Made by a program: the position numbers and the translations under genes. Below the pieces are notes generated by a model. That model had not been told where the DNA came from. It did no database searches and worked only from the letters and a program-made list of their open reading frames with translations. Positions 36,418 to 48,469 of a stretch of 64,000 nt of DNA are shown piece by piece. How positions within the stretch are numbered: the first letter of the stretch is position 1; every line of letters starts with the position of its first letter. Source of the stretch: Musa acuminata AAA Group (lineage: Eukaryota > Streptophyta > Magnoliopsida > Zingiberales > Musaceae); NCBI RefSeq assembly GCF_036884655.1, contig NC_088354.1, positions 16,401,501 through 16,465,500 of the forward strand, written 5' to 3'.

Positions 36418-37631
36418 TATTGAATCTCGGATTTTGATGATGAAACCAATTGATAGTGTTTATGATTTGATCTGCGTTTTGAGTGATGCAAGAAGCTTCA
36501 ATTAAGGAGAGACAATTAAAGCAGGAAGAATCATGTTAGGCCGAAGTAGGACATGTCAAAAGATTGGATGTCGAGCCGGAGGATCAATCGATGTATCACC
36601 AGAAAGCTTCGTGCCATGGGTTCGGGCATCAGGCCAAGAAGAACAAAAATTGCATCAAGGAAATCAGAGTTACAGAGGTCAACTAATTGATTGGGCAATA
36701 GGCCGCAAAAGAGGACGATGCACCGAAGAATTAGACGAGACATCGATGAACCAATGACATATCGAACAATATTTGATTTAGCTTTGTAATAATTATCTAG
36801 ATTGAAGTATGTTTAAGGTGTAATTGGGTTGAAATTTGGCCAACTCAATTAGGGGCCAATGAGGCCCAAGTTTGGGTTGTGTTGGGCTAAATGAAAGGCC
36901 CAAACAATAACCTAATAAGTGGAACTATCAGTGGCACAATCCCCGAGACTATGTCGGCCGATGGTATCACTAGTCTGGGTGGTGGTACTACCTAGACACA
37001 GTCTTTGAGACTGTCAGACGGTGGTACCGCCAGATTGGGTGGTGGTACCACCCAGTGTCAGTGCTATAGGCGGTGGTACCACCAAGACCCAAGATGAGAC
37101 CTTTTTTTGCTCTAATTTTAAAACCATTTAGGGTCTATAAATACCCCAACTATTAGAAACTCTCTTAGGATTTAGGATCACTTCTTCCTAGTATTTAGAA
37201 GTTCGTCTAAAGGGAGAAGTGATGTAAAAAAAAGAGAGGCTTATAAGGATTGTCTCCTAAACCCATGAAAAGAAGAAAATATTGTATAAGGGTAATTGAT
37301 CTTTGTCCATTGAAAGAAGATCGGTAGTGGAAGCCGGTGGCCTCGACGGAAGAGGAATCGGGAGTGGATGTAAGTCATGACGACCGAACCACTATAAAAA
37401 TCTGGTTTGCATTTACTTCTTTCTATTTACATTTATTGCAAATTGAATTCTTACTTACACTACACTTCTATACGCTTTCAAAGTTCAGTATTTTTTATAT
37501 CGATTTTTATCAAAACGGAAGAGTTTTTCAAATCGACGTCATTTGTATTCGCTACACTAACTTACCGCCCCCACGCCCCCCCCCCCCCCCCCCTTCCCCC
37601 CCCCCCTTTTAGTGCTGACTCGATCCTAACA
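36418..37631 (+). repeat. 5' LTR of E
   Basis: It ends CGATCCTAACA. The palindromic tract is at 36,960-37,085 and the TATA gtctataaataccccaac is at about 37,133-37,150. The poly-C tract (37,567-37,610) is the longest and most irregular in the window, more than 40 bases of C with short interruptions. Confidence 0.9.
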
Positions 37632-37681
37632 GTTGGTACCAAAGCCACGGTTTTTCTCATTTGGTTTAGTACCGAAGAGAA

Positions 37682-38092
37682 ATGACTCTTTTCGGCTTTC
37701 AAGAGGGTCACTCTATCACTTGTCCTCCCATGTTCAATGGGACGGACTACACATATTAAAAAACTCAAATGAGAGTTTTCTTACTTTCTTTAGATTTAAA
37801 TTTATGAAATATTATTGAAAATGGATTTCAAAAGTCTTTTCTTCCAATGAATGATTGGAATGATTTGGAGAAGACTTTCTCTTTGAATGCTAAAGTTATG
37901 AATACATTGTTTTGCGCCTTAGACAAAAATAAATTTAATCATGTTTCTATTTGTGAAACTACGCACGATATTTGGCATACTCTTAAAATCACACACAAAG
38001 GCACTAGTAAAATTAAAAACTCTAAAATAAATATTTTGATGCATGATTTTGAATGGTTTCGTATAAAGCCAAGTGAAACTATTGTTAATATG
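37682..38092 (+). pseudogene. gag: Sirevirus Gag of E, N-terminal piece
   Basis: The ATG at 37,682 starts MTLFGFQEGHSITCPPMF. TAA and TGA-type stops replace Trp codons in the YWKT and LW positions. 37,847-38,092 is open through the gag core and ends at the target site of F (ATATG 38,088-38,092). It continues at 46,403. Confidence 0.88.
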
Positions 38093-39813
38093 TGTTAGGA
38101 TCAAGAGCACTAAGAGGGGGGGGGTGAATTAGTGTAGCGGAAATTTTTCAGCGATTAAAACCGGAAGTTGCGTTCGTTCGATAAAAACGATTTCGATGTG
38201 AAAGTCAATTCTAAGATTACTTTAACTTAATATTAAGCAAGATGACGTTAAAGTAAATCTACGAAGGCAGTTTGCAGTTTATGATGAAAATCAGAATGCA
38301 AGCGCAAACTGAAATGCGACGTTCGTACGATAAAACTGGTTTACGTCTAAATGCCGATTTTGAAGATACTGAACTTTGAGATACGTTTTATAAATGTGCA
38401 GAAGGCAGTTTGCAGTTATGATTGAAATCAAAACGTAAACGTAAACTGAAATGTAATGATCGTACGAAAAAGCTGATTTACGTCTAAACGCAGATTCGGA
38501 AAGTTCTGAACTTAGAAACTTGTTCGTAAAAGTGCAGAAGGCAGTAGCTATTTAGGAGGTTTGCAGTGAAGGTAAAATGCTCAAAGGAAATGCAAACCGA
38601 GATTTAGAGTGGTTCGGTCAATCTTGACCTACTCCACTTTTGGCTTCCTCCACCGACGAGGTCACCGACGTCAACTAGAGGCCTTCCTTCAATAGGCGAA
38701 GGCCAACCACCCTTTTACAGTTTCACTCCTTTTGACGGGCTTAGGAGACAACCCTTACAGAAATTTTCTCTCCACTCTTTACAACTCAAGACTTTGAAGA
38801 ACAGAGTGAGGAGAACTTTTGGTCTTTACAACAATTTTGAGCTCTAAGAATCACAGAAAGATATCAAGATTTCGAGTGTAAGTTGCTACCTTTCAGTGTT
38901 GAATGGGTGGGGCATTTATAGGCCCCAACCCAGTTCAAATTTAGAGCTCAAAACTATCAATTCCCGGAATTCCGGAATCAGGCGGTTGCACCTCCTGACT
39001 GGGCCGGTTGCACCGCTTGGCAGAGCTCGAAGACTGAGCCTTTGGGCGGTGCCACCTCTGTCAGGGGTGGTTGCACCTCCTGACTGGGGCGGTTGCACCG
39101 CTTGCCAGAGCTCGAACACCGAGCTCAGGCGGTGCTACCTCTTGTCAGGAGAGGTTGCACCGCCCAATCTCGCTTGGAGACTGAGCCCAGGCGGTTGCAC
39201 CTCCTGGCTGGGGCGGTTGCACCGCCCAGTCTCCCTGGGAGACTTAGCCCAGGCGGTGCTACCTCTTGGCTTGGGCGGTTGCACCTCCCACAGCAACTAG
39301 GGTCCGAATGGGTTGATCCATTCGGCCCAATTTGGGTTTTTCAAGGGCCCAATTGCCCCAAGATTAAGCTAATGGGATCACCTCCCATTTTCAACTTAAT
39401 CATTAGTACTAACTACGATAAATCTTAAGACAATTTATGCAGCTTGCTCCGGTGCGTCAATCGCTTCTTTCGGCGAGTTTCCGGCGAATTTTCGTCGATC
39501 ATCCGATGAACCCTCGGTGATGCTCCTACGGACTTCCGGCAAACTCCTGGACTTGCGACGATCCACTTAGCGAGTTCCGACGAGCTTCTTTGGCAAGCTT
39601 CTAGACTTCTCGGATTTGTTCCCGCAGAACCTCCGACAACTATCCGAACTTCCGTCGAGCTCTTGAACTCCCAACGTGATCATTGTCATGACTCTGGCGC
39701 AACTCCTGCTGCATGTCTTACTTTCATCGTAGTTAATCCTGCACACTTATCTCAATACATAGATTAGACAACAAATGACAATTGACTTCATCATCAAAAT
39801 CTGAGATTCAACA
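38093..39813 (-). repeat. 3' LTR of F
   Basis: The LTR is bounded by TGTTAGGATC and GATTCAACA. It contains a palindrome-rich tract (38,980-39,300) with many ggcggttgcacc units, two tttacgtctaaa blocks (about 38,341 and 38,471) that are expanded in H, and an adjacent polypurine complement (39,814-39,826). Confidence 0.92.
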
Positions 39814-40646
39814 ATCTCCCCCTTTTTGATGATGACAATCAATTGATAATGGAGTTAACCTTAACTCCCCCTGTCTATATGCCATACTTGAGATAAGTCA
39901 TTCTTGAATTTAAAACCTTAAGAATTCATGAGACATATTGATAAGTTAAAATCATTTGAACTTATCAATATTCCCATCATGATTCCTATCATGATGTATC
40001 TCTTTGAAGATGATGTCAAGGCTTGACATTCATTTTCAAATTTTACATTACAAGTTTGAATGATGGTAATAGTAGCAATTCATCATATTGTAAGATATCA
40101 ACATGTAAAGCTGTGAAGTAATATTTTGATATCATTACATGATGCACACATTTCAAATATTTTAGCAAGTGTTGCATTTCTATATATGGCATCTGTTCAT
40201 ATATCTCTTGATGATGCAGGCATGGCATAATCATAGCATCAGTGTTTGTGGCATCAAATCAATTCATATATTTCTCCCCCTTTGTCATCAACAAAAAGCA
40301 TGGTAGTTATGATAGCAGGAGAACAATATAAGCAAGTTATCAAGCATATAAAGGAAGGCATGATAAGTATAATGCTTTGAATACTTCCTCTCCTTGTATG
40401 TTATAATTCTTTGTGCATGAAGGAGGAAAGTCATTTTATCAAATCTATTTCGAAAAAAAATATTTTTCATAAGAGTGTATTTGATTTTTGTCATTCCAAC
40501 TATTAAGCGAGTCCGAAAATGAGATGAATTCTTTCATGCATTCGGACAAGATTATGCTACAGTTTTTCAAAAATCAAAACATTTTAACACTTGGCAATCA
40601 AGTGATTTGATCATTCAATAAGGTCCGAAAAGTAATTTTAACTAGT
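39814..40646 (-). other. 3' non-coding region of F
   Basis: No coding sequence is visible. A second polypurine tract complement (ctccccctttgtcatcaac) lies at 40,274-40,292. The order and spacing match A (22,766-23,942). Confidence 0.75.
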
Positions 40647-42578
40647 TTAAGTATTCGGACACATCAACATTCCTAATTCTCTTCTTATAAAATCAAATTG
40701 TTCTTCACTTAGAGGTTTTGTAAAAATATCGGCTAGTTGATGTTTAGTATCAATGAACTCTATGATTACATCATGATTAGTAACATGATCTCGTATAAAA
40801 TGATGTCTAATATCAATATGTTTTGTTCTTGAGTGTTGTATAGGATTCTTTGTTAAGCATATTGCACTTGTGTTATCACATTTAATGGGAATATTTTTAA
40901 GATGAACTTTATAATCTTCTAAGGTGTTTTTCATCCATACAACTTGCGCACAACATGCACTTGCTGCAATATATTCAGCTTCGGTTGTTGATAGTGCAAC
41001 CGAGTTTTGTTTCTTAGATGACCAGGAAACAAGGGCATGTCCTAAAAATTGACATATTCCTGATGTGCTTTTTCTATCTAGTCTACAGCCAGCAAAGTCT
41101 ACATCAGCATAAGCAATTAACTCAAGATTCTTTGATTTTGGATACCATAATCCTAGATTTGTTGTACCATTAAGATATCTGAGTATTCTTTTAATTGCTT
41201 TGAGATGAGATATCTTAGGGTTTGATTGAAATCTAGCACAAAGTCCTACACTGAACATGATGTCTGGTCTAGTTATAGTGAGGTAAAGTAAACTTCCTAT
41301 CATACCCCTATAAGTTTTTTGATCGAAGCTCTCTCCACTTTCATCAATTTCTAATTTAGTGGAGGTGCTCATAGGAGTGTTAATAGCTTTTGAGTTATTC
41401 ATATTAAACTTTTTTAGTAAATTCATAGCATATTTAGTTTGACTAATAAAGATGCCATTGCTTAGTTGTTTGATTTGTAAACCTAAGAAGAATGTTAACT
41501 CTCCCATTAAACTCATTTCAAATTCAAGACTCATAGTTTTAGCAAAAGATTCACAAAGAGATTCATTCGTAGAACCAAAGATAATATCATCAACATAAAT
41601 CTGAACAATGAGAAAATTATTTTCAAAATTTTTGATGAATAATGTAGTATCAACCTTGCCTTTCATGAAATTATTTTCAATAAGAAATGAACTAAGTCTC
41701 TCATACCAAGCCCTCGGAGCTTGTTTTAAACCATAGAGAGCTTTAGTTAATCTAAACACATGATTAGGGAGGCTATTATTTTCAAATCCAGGAGGTTGTT
41801 CAACATAGACTTCTTCGGAAATAAAGCCATTAAGAAAAGCGCTTTTAACATCCATTTGAAACAACTTAAAATTATTAATACTAGTGTAGGCAAGGAGCAT
41901 TCTTATTGCTTCTAATCGAGCCACAGGAGCGAAGGTTTCTTCGTAATCGATACCTTCTTCTTGGTTGAAACCTTTGGCCACTAATCTAGCCTTATTTTTA
42001 ACCACGATACCATTTTCATCTTGCTTGTTTCTAAAGACCCATTTAGTACCAATAACTAAATGGTCATTAGGCCTAGGAACAAGCATCCACACCTCATTTC
42101 TCTCAAATTGATTTAATTCATCTTGCATTGTGATAATCCATGAATCATCTTTCATGGCTTCGTCAACACATTTGGGTTCAATTTGGGAGAGAAAAGCGGC
42201 GTTGGCACAAAAAGTTTTAAGAGAAGATCGTGTTTGAACCCCCTTTGATGTGTCTCCTAAGATTAGCTCCTTAGGATGAGCATCTACATACTTCCAATCC
42301 TTGGGTAAGGATGTTTCGGAAGTGGATGCATCCAAGTTGCTAGTTGGAGACGGGGTTTCATTTAAATTCAAGGAATCAAAATTAACATCATCATCAAAAT
42401 CGTTTTTCCTGATTTCGAAAATCTCATTGAAAACAACATGAATAGATTCTTCAATAATTAAAGTTCTTTTATTGAAGATACGAAAAGCTTTAGAAACCAA
42501 AGAATAACCAAGAAAGATTCCTTCATCGGATTTAGCATCAAATTTTCCTAAGTTATCCTTTTTATTCAGAGCAATCAA
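40647..42578 (-). CDS. pol: Sirevirus reverse transcriptase-RNase H, intact, 643 aa
   Basis: An uninterrupted 643-residue frame copies element RNA into DNA inside the particle. It starts in the linker after integrase ([16 protein letters not shown], about residues 10-26). RT spans about 170-420 with [31 protein letters not shown] and the catalytic YVDDIIFGS. The RT-RH connection follows ([28 protein letters not shown]). RNase H spans about 490-640 with [29 protein letters not shown] and [16 protein letters not shown]. The ATG at 42,578 is only the first Met after the breakpoint; the natural protein would be a Gag-Pol fusion cleaved by protease, which F lacks. So the enzyme looks sound but could not be produced normally by F itself. 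Confidence 0.88.
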   Translation of the reverse strand: MIALNKKDNLGKFDAKSDEGIFLGYSLVSKAFRIFNKRTLIIEESIHVVFNEIFEIRKNDFDDDVNFDSLNLNETPSPTSNLDASTSETSLPKDWKYVDAHPKELILGDTSKGVQTRSSLKTFCANAAFLSQIEPKCVDEAMKDDSWIITMQDELNQFERNEVWMLVPRPNDHLVIGTKWVFRNKQDENGIVVKNKARLVAKGFNQEEGIDYEETFAPVARLEAIRMLLAYTSINNFKLFQMDVKSAFLNGFISEEVYVEQPPGFENNSLPNHVFRLTKALYGLKQAPRAWYERLSSFLIENNFMKGKVDTTLFIKNFENNFLIVQIYVDDIIFGSTNESLCESFAKTMSLEFEMSLMGELTFFLGLQIKQLSNGIFISQTKYAMNLLKKFNMNNSKAINTPMSTSTKLEIDESGESFDQKTYRGMIGSLLYLTITRPDIMFSVGLCARFQSNPKISHLKAIKRILRYLNGTTNLGLWYPKSKNLELIAYADVDFAGCRLDRKSTSGICQFLGHALVSWSSKKQNSVALSTTEAEYIAASACCAQVVWMKNTLEDYKVHLKNIPIKCDNTSAICLTKNPIQHSRTKHIDIRHHFIRDHVTNHDVIIEFIDTKHQLADIFTKPLSEEQFDFIRRELGMLMCPNT

Positions 42579-42962
42579 CTTTACTTACGTAATTACGTAA
42601 GAATTTTCATTTTAAGACAAGGACTTTTGCACGATCAAGATAGATTTTTAACGTGCATACTCTCAATGTCGTACGCATGTTTGTGATAGTTTCTTCAAGT
42701 TGGTAAGTCTTGCAAGTTCATGACAGACTTAGTCACTTCATGATACAGAGTTAGATTCGAAGGTTATGAACGGATGAAATTGATGGGTTCGAAAATCCAG
42801 GGGATATGTGAATTTGGGAATCATACGTTTCTAATTCTAAAAAGTCAAATAAGGTTGTATCTAAGTCGCATTTGTGATTTTAAATTTGTAATCTCCGTCT
42901 ATAATTTAGGCTAGAGAGCATTGCAAGTTCCTTTTTAGGTTATGAATATCGAGAATCAAGGA
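42571..42962. other. non-homologous filler replacing protease-integrase in F
   Basis: Between the RT linker and the gag end, similarity to A and C disappears for about 390 bp. The replacement has ordinary composition and no long frame. Near the RT end is a perfect 18-base palindrome CTTACGTAATTACGTAAG (42,584-42,601). The gag-side junction has short inverted words ggagca/tgctcc (42,959-42,983). The origin is unknown. Confidence 0.7.
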
Positions 42963-43004
42963 GCAGAATATTATTTCTTGCTCCAGCCTAAAATTTTTAT
43001 GTTT

Positions 43005-44587
43005 TTACAGGAAGGGATAATTTTTAGGTACCCATTTGCTTTTGGGTGCCTCACAAATAGATCTACATTGTCTATCATGTTGCATAGAATTTATCATTGT
43101 TCCTTTAGGGACCCAAATCAATTTGTTTGGACTAATTTTCTTGAATGGACAATAATACGTCTTTTGTCCAAGCTTGCAACAAAAGTTGCATTTGCTTTGG
43201 TGTTGAACATGTAAGATGGGGCCTTTTACGAAGGTGGTTGGATTTTGGTGAGAACTTCTCACAAATCCAATTCCACTTCTTTTGGGAATGTGACCCTTGT
43301 TTGCAAGGATCATGTTCAATGACTTGCTACCAACCTCGAATTTCTTCAAGGTGTCCTTAAGTAGCAAGTTTTCCTTTTGGAGAGTTTCTAGATCATGGCA
43401 TTTGATGCATGGATCTAAACTATCATGATATTTAGTTTTTAACTTATCAAAATCACAAGTAAGACTATCATGCTCTTTTTTTAGCAATTTATATTTTCTA
43501 TTGATAATCTTGCATTCATCAAATAAGTCATGGAAGGCATTTAATAATTCATCAAAAGATAAATCTGCATCTAATAAATTCGTTACCTCCTCTCCGATGG
43601 CCATTAAGGCGTAATGAGCAACTTGTTCGGTGTTGGACTCCTCTTCTTCGGATGCGCTCGAATCATCCCATGTTGCTTTGAGCGCCTTCTTCTTTGTTGT
43701 TCTCTTTTTGACTTGGGGACAATCACTCTTGTAGTGTCCCGGCTTTTTGCACTCATAGCAAATAACTTGGTCCTTCTTGGGTTCAAGTTTATTTTTAGTG
43801 TCATTCTTAAACTTGTTTCTTTTAATGAATTTTTTAAATTTTCTTGTTAGAAGTGTCAAGTCATCGTCACAGTCCTCATCACTTAGTTTTCTTTCAAGTG
43901 GTCTTCCAAAGTTCTAAGTGTCATATCCTTCCTGTTCTTTGGAAGGATATCTTCTTGCTCTTCATGAGCTTTGCAAGTCATCTCGTAGGTCATTAATGAC
44001 CCAATTAGTTCTTCAAGAGGGAAGTTGTTTAGATCTTTCGCCTCTTGAATAGCAGTGACTTTAGGATCCCAACTCTTAGGAAGGGATCTTAGAATCTTAT
44101 TTACGAGCTCAAAATCCGAAAAAAAATTTCCGAGTCCTTTTAGACCGTTGACGACATCCGTGAAACGGGTAAACATGTCGCCAATAGTTTCACTCGGTTT
44201 CATCCAGAAAAGTTCGAAAGAGTGTAATAAGAGATTGATTTTTGACTCTTTCACTCTACTTGTGCCTTCATGAGTCACTTCGAGTGTGTGCCAAATATCA
44301 AATGCGGTTTCACAAATCGAAACACGATTAAACTCATTTTTATCAAGTGCACAAAATAAGGCATTCATAGCCTTTGCATTAAGAGCGAAAGCCTTCTTCT
44401 CCAAATCATTCCAATCGATCATTGGAAGAGAAGACTTCGAAAAACCGTTTTCGACAAGATTCCAAAGTTCAAAATCCATAGAAATAAGAAAGATCCTCAT
44501 TCGGGTCTTCCAATAGGTGTAGTCCGTCCCATTAAACATGGGTGGACGTGTAATAGAATGGCCCTCTTGGTTTCCGGCGTAAGCCAT
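43005..44587 (-). pseudogene. gag: Sirevirus Gag of F, single frameshift
   Basis: The start is the ATG at 44,587 (MAYAGNQEGHSITRPP). It is open for 234 codons to 43,883. There one base is missing compared with A (aaaactaagtgatg against aaaactcaagtgatg), giving a stop. It then continues from 43,859 to 43,005 with the knuckle CYECKKPGHYKSDC and the second knuckle CNFCCKLGQKTYYC, whose His is Gln. It ends with TAA, unlike the TAG of I, A and C. Apart from the single deletion it is nearly complete. Confidence 0.9.
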
Positions 44588-44637
44588 ATCTCTTGGGTTT
44601 TAATCCGTTTGAGAGTTAACCCCACTCTGATACCAAT

Positions 44638-46402
44638 TGTTAGGATCAATAGCACTAAGATGGGGGGGGGGGTGAATTAGTGCAGCGAAAATTTTTCAGC
44701 GATTAAAACCGAAAGCTGTGTTCGTTCGATAAAAACGATTTCGATGTGAAAGCCAATTCTAAGATTACTTTAACTTAATATTAAGCAAGATGACGTTAAA
44801 GTAAATCTACGAAGGCAGTTTGTAGTTTATGATGAAAATCAGAATGCAAGCACAAACTGAAATGCGACGTTCGTACGATAAAACCGGTTTACGTCTAAAT
44901 GCCGATTTTGAAGATACTGAACTTTGAGATACGTTTTATAAATGCGCAGAAGGCAGTTTGCAGTTTTGATTGAAATCAAAACGTAAACGTAAACTGAAAT
45001 GTAATGATCGTACGAAAAAGCTGATTTACGTCTAAACGCAGATTCGGAAAGTTCTGAACTTAGAAACTTGTTCGTAAAAGCGCAGAAGGCAGTAGCTATT
45101 TAGGAGGTTTGCAGTGAAGGTAAAATGCTCAAAGGAAATGCAAACCGAGATTTAGAGTGGTTCGGTCAATCTTGACCTACTCCACTTTTGGCTTCCTCCA
45201 CCAACGAGGTCACCGACGTCAACTAGAGGCCTTCCTTCAATAAGCGAAGGCCAACCACCCTTTTACAGTTTCACTCCTTTTGACGGGCTTAGGAGACAAC
45301 TCTTACAGAAATTTTCTCTCCTCTCTTTACAACTCAAGACTTTGAAGAACAGAGAGAGGAGAACTTTTGGTCTTTACAACAATTTTGAGCTCTAAGAATC
45401 ACAGAAAGATATCAAGATTTCGAGTGTAAGTTGCTACCTTTCAGTGCTGAATGGGTGGGGTATTTATAGGCCCCAACCCAGTTCAAATTTGGAGCTCAAA
45501 ACTGTCAATTCTCGGAATTCCGGGATTAGGCGGTTGCACCTCCTAACTGGGGCGGTTGCACCGCCTGGCAGAGCTCGAAGACTGAGCCTCTGGGCGGTGC
45601 CACCTCTGTCAGGGGCGGTTGCACCTCTCTGCTAGAGCTCGAAGACCGAGCTCAGGCGGTTGCACCTCCTGACTGGGGCGATTGCACCGCCTGCCAAAGC
45701 TCGAACCCCGAGCTCAAGCGGTGCTACCTCCTGTCAGGAGAGGTTGCACCGCCCAGTCTCGCTTGGAGACTGAGCCTAGGCGGTTGCACCTCCTGGCTGG
45801 GGTGGTTGCACCGCCCAGTCTCCCTGGGAGACTTAGCCCAGGCGGTGCTACCTCCTGGCTTGGGCGATTGCACCTCCCACAGCAACTAGGGTCCGAATGG
45901 GTTGATCCATTCGGCCCAATTTGGGTTTTTCAGGGGCCCAATTGCCCCAAGATTAAGCTAATGGGATCACCTCCCATTTTCAACTTAATCATTAGTGCTA
46001 ACTACGATAAATCCTAAGACAATTTCTGCAGCTTGCTCCGGTGCGTCAATCGCTTCTTCCGACGAGTTTCCGGCGAACTTCCGTCGATCATCCGATGAAC
46101 CCTCGGTGATGCTCCTGCGGACTTCCGGCAAACTCCTGGACTTGCAATGATCCACTTGGCGAGTTCCGACGAGCTTCTTTGGCAAGCTTCTGGACTTCTC
46201 GGATTTGTTCCCGCAGAACCTTCGACGATTGTCCGAACTTCCGTCGAGCTCTCGAACTCCCAACATGATCATTGTCATGACTCCAGCGCAACTCCTGCTG
46301 CATGTCTTACTTTCATCGTAGTTAATCCTGCACACTTATCTCAACATATAGATTAGACAACAAATGACAATTGACTTCATCATCAAAATCCGAGATTCAA
46401 CA
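44638..46402 (-). repeat. 5' LTR of F
   Basis: It starts TGTTAGGATC and ends GATTCAACA. It matches 38,093-39,813, with an additional ggcggttgcacctc unit in the palindromic tract (45,527-45,885). The sense TATA is the complement of ggggtatttata near 45,459. Confidence 0.92.
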
Positions 46403-46880
46403 ATATGTACACCCGTTTTATGGATGTCATCAATAGTTTGAAAGCTCTCGACAAATATTTTTCGAATCTTGAGCTTGTTAATAAAATTTTACGATCTCTT
46501 TCTAAAAATTAGATCATTGATGACCTATGAAATGACTTATATTGAACATGAGAACTATCTTCCAAAGAACATGAAGGATTTGACACTTTAAACAATAGAA
46601 TACTACTTGAGTGATGACTCAAGTGATGATGATGATGACCTTGAACTCCACACAATAAAGCTTAAAAAATTCTTAAAACAAGAATCAAAGAATAAAAATG
46701 AACCTAGAAAGAAGAAGATATAAAAAAAGAAGAAAACACTTAAGGTGGCTTGGGACGAATCAAGTTCATCCGAAGATGAAGAACAAACTAACAAAGGTGA
46801 GGTGGCAAACTACGCCTTAACGGCTTTCGACGATAAGGTAACCAAAACCCCTTTGAAATTACTTGATGCTTTTTCATGAG
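46403..46880 (+). pseudogene. gag: Sirevirus Gag of E, C-terminal piece
   Basis: It resumes in frame after the second ATATG copy with MYTRF, DVINSLKALDKYF and LVNKILRSLSKN. Then about 100 bases are missing up to the MTYEMTY phrase. An acidic SSDDDDDLEL segment and a lysine-rich stretch follow without a zinc knuckle, then DESSSSEDEEQ and EVANYALTAFDDKV. Several stops occur. Loss of the knuckle resembles B. Confidence 0.85.
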
Positions 46881-48469
46881 TTATTTTTTAATTAGTTAGT
46901 AAAAATAAATAAAAAAATAAAAAAAATTATATCATGCTTCTCTTTCTAGCCAATTTTGAAATAATAATAATTAAAATTTTAGTATGACAATTGTATGTTA
47001 ACTCTTAACACTAAGAAAAGTTAGATTCATTTAAAAAGAAAAATGTATTACAAACAAAATGTTAGACTTAAATCTAATGCTAAAGATAAATCTTATGTAT
47101 GTTTTTAAGAAGAAATAATGTGTGTCTTGATGATTTAATGATGCATAGTGATTTGAAATCATACTTAATGAGTTTATATTTCAAAATTATGAATGACAAT
47201 TTTTATGATCTTTACCGTAATGGAAATTCTTTTTCGGTTTTGAATGTTGATGCATGTTTTTATTTGACATAAAAAACTTGGGTATACTTGTATGAAATCA
47301 ATCATATGAATTGAAATAACTAAAAAGGAAATGCATTTTGAAAATTTCTCTATCTCTATCTTGTCATTTTTTTTTTCAACAAGAAAAGGATAAATCTATG
47401 TATGTTATTTTGAATCTCTTGAAAGTAATTTTGATGATTTGATGATTTGAATGAGTTTTATCTATATCATGATCGATCTTGAATTCTTGGAATCAAAACT
47501 TGATAGTTTCTTTATATGAATCAAGATCCCTCACTTTTTATTCTCGAATGATTTCTTGCCAGAGAATATTTATCAAAATGAGTCATGTCTTTTGGTATTC
47601 ATATGGTCTTATCTTGCATGATATGATTTTTACTATGCAAGTATATCTCGTCACCAAACTTTTTTTATTATCCTTTATGTGATGATTTGAAAATTGATGT
47701 AAAGGAAAATGAATTGCACTATTGTATTGTTATTCCCCTCTTTTTGTCGATGACAAAGGGGGAGAAAGAATTACTAGTGTGCACATCTCAAAAGAGAACC
47801 TAAATTTGCTAGATAGCACAATTCAAGAAGAAGCAAATCATGCTAGCGTGCACATCGTAAAGAGAGGCAAACTTGCTAGCTTGCTCATCTCAAAAGAGAA
47901 GCAGAAAGTGCTATCTTGCAAATCTCAAGAGAAGCAATGTTTGCAAAATTACACATTTCAAGAAGATATAAAAACATGCTATCTTGTACATTTCAAAAAT
48001 TGCTAGCTCCAATATTGTAAAGGAAGTACAAAATTGTTAGCTTGCACTTCTCAAGAGGGAAGGAAGAACTCACTAGCTTGCATGTTCTAAAGTGATAGGA
48101 AATTTGCTAAATTCCTAAGCTTATACCTCTAAAACATTGATAGTTGCACTTCTCCTTTTTGTTGATGACAAAGGGGGAGAAGGTATAATAATGATCATGC
48201 ATGGTATGATGTAATTATGAATAATGATTTAGAATCATGCATGTAATGATGATTTTATATTTTGATGATTTTATATTTAAAAATATACATGATGATTTGG
48301 TATTGTGCATGTAATACTTCAACTTATGCTAATGATGCATGCAATGATGAAATATTGCTTTGACTTTAATTCAACTTGAATTCAAGGTTCCATCAATATA
48401 GCATATTGATAGGGGGAGTTAAGGTTAACTCCACCATCAATTGGTTATCATCATCAAAAAGGGAGAAAG
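46881..48469 (+). other. non-coding internal region of E with a pol scrap
   Basis: Around 47,232-47,330 the frame FSVLNVDACF followed by degraded sequence recalls the GAG-pre-integrase start of A (FSVLNKDACLWH), so E once had pol. A polypurine tract tgacaaagggggagaaa lies at about 47,751-47,767. Then comes the degenerate tandem theme tgctagcttgcacatctcaaaagagaagc (47,780-48,110), another tract at 48,168-48,184, and a degraded 3' tract aaaaagggagaaag (48,456-48,469). Confidence 0.7.

Larger units (their letters stand above)
38093..46402 (-). mobile_element. Sirevirus element F, minus strand, PR-IN replaced
   Basis: The youngest layer at this point, inserted in the gag of E with exact ATATG duplications (38,088-38,092 and 46,403-46,407). 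LTRs of 1,721 and 1,765 bp are closely similar. The primer site (complement of 44,624-44,635) matches initiator tRNA-Met over 11 bases. gag has one frameshift, RT-RNase H is intact, and protease-integrase is replaced by about 390 bp of unrelated DNA. Confidence 0.92.

Noticed and set aside
47722..48006. 94-codon plus-strand frame in E, considered as an env-like or extra gene
   Set aside because: It spans a polypurine tract and the degenerate tandem theme; the corresponding regions of B and C are closed, so coding is not conserved.
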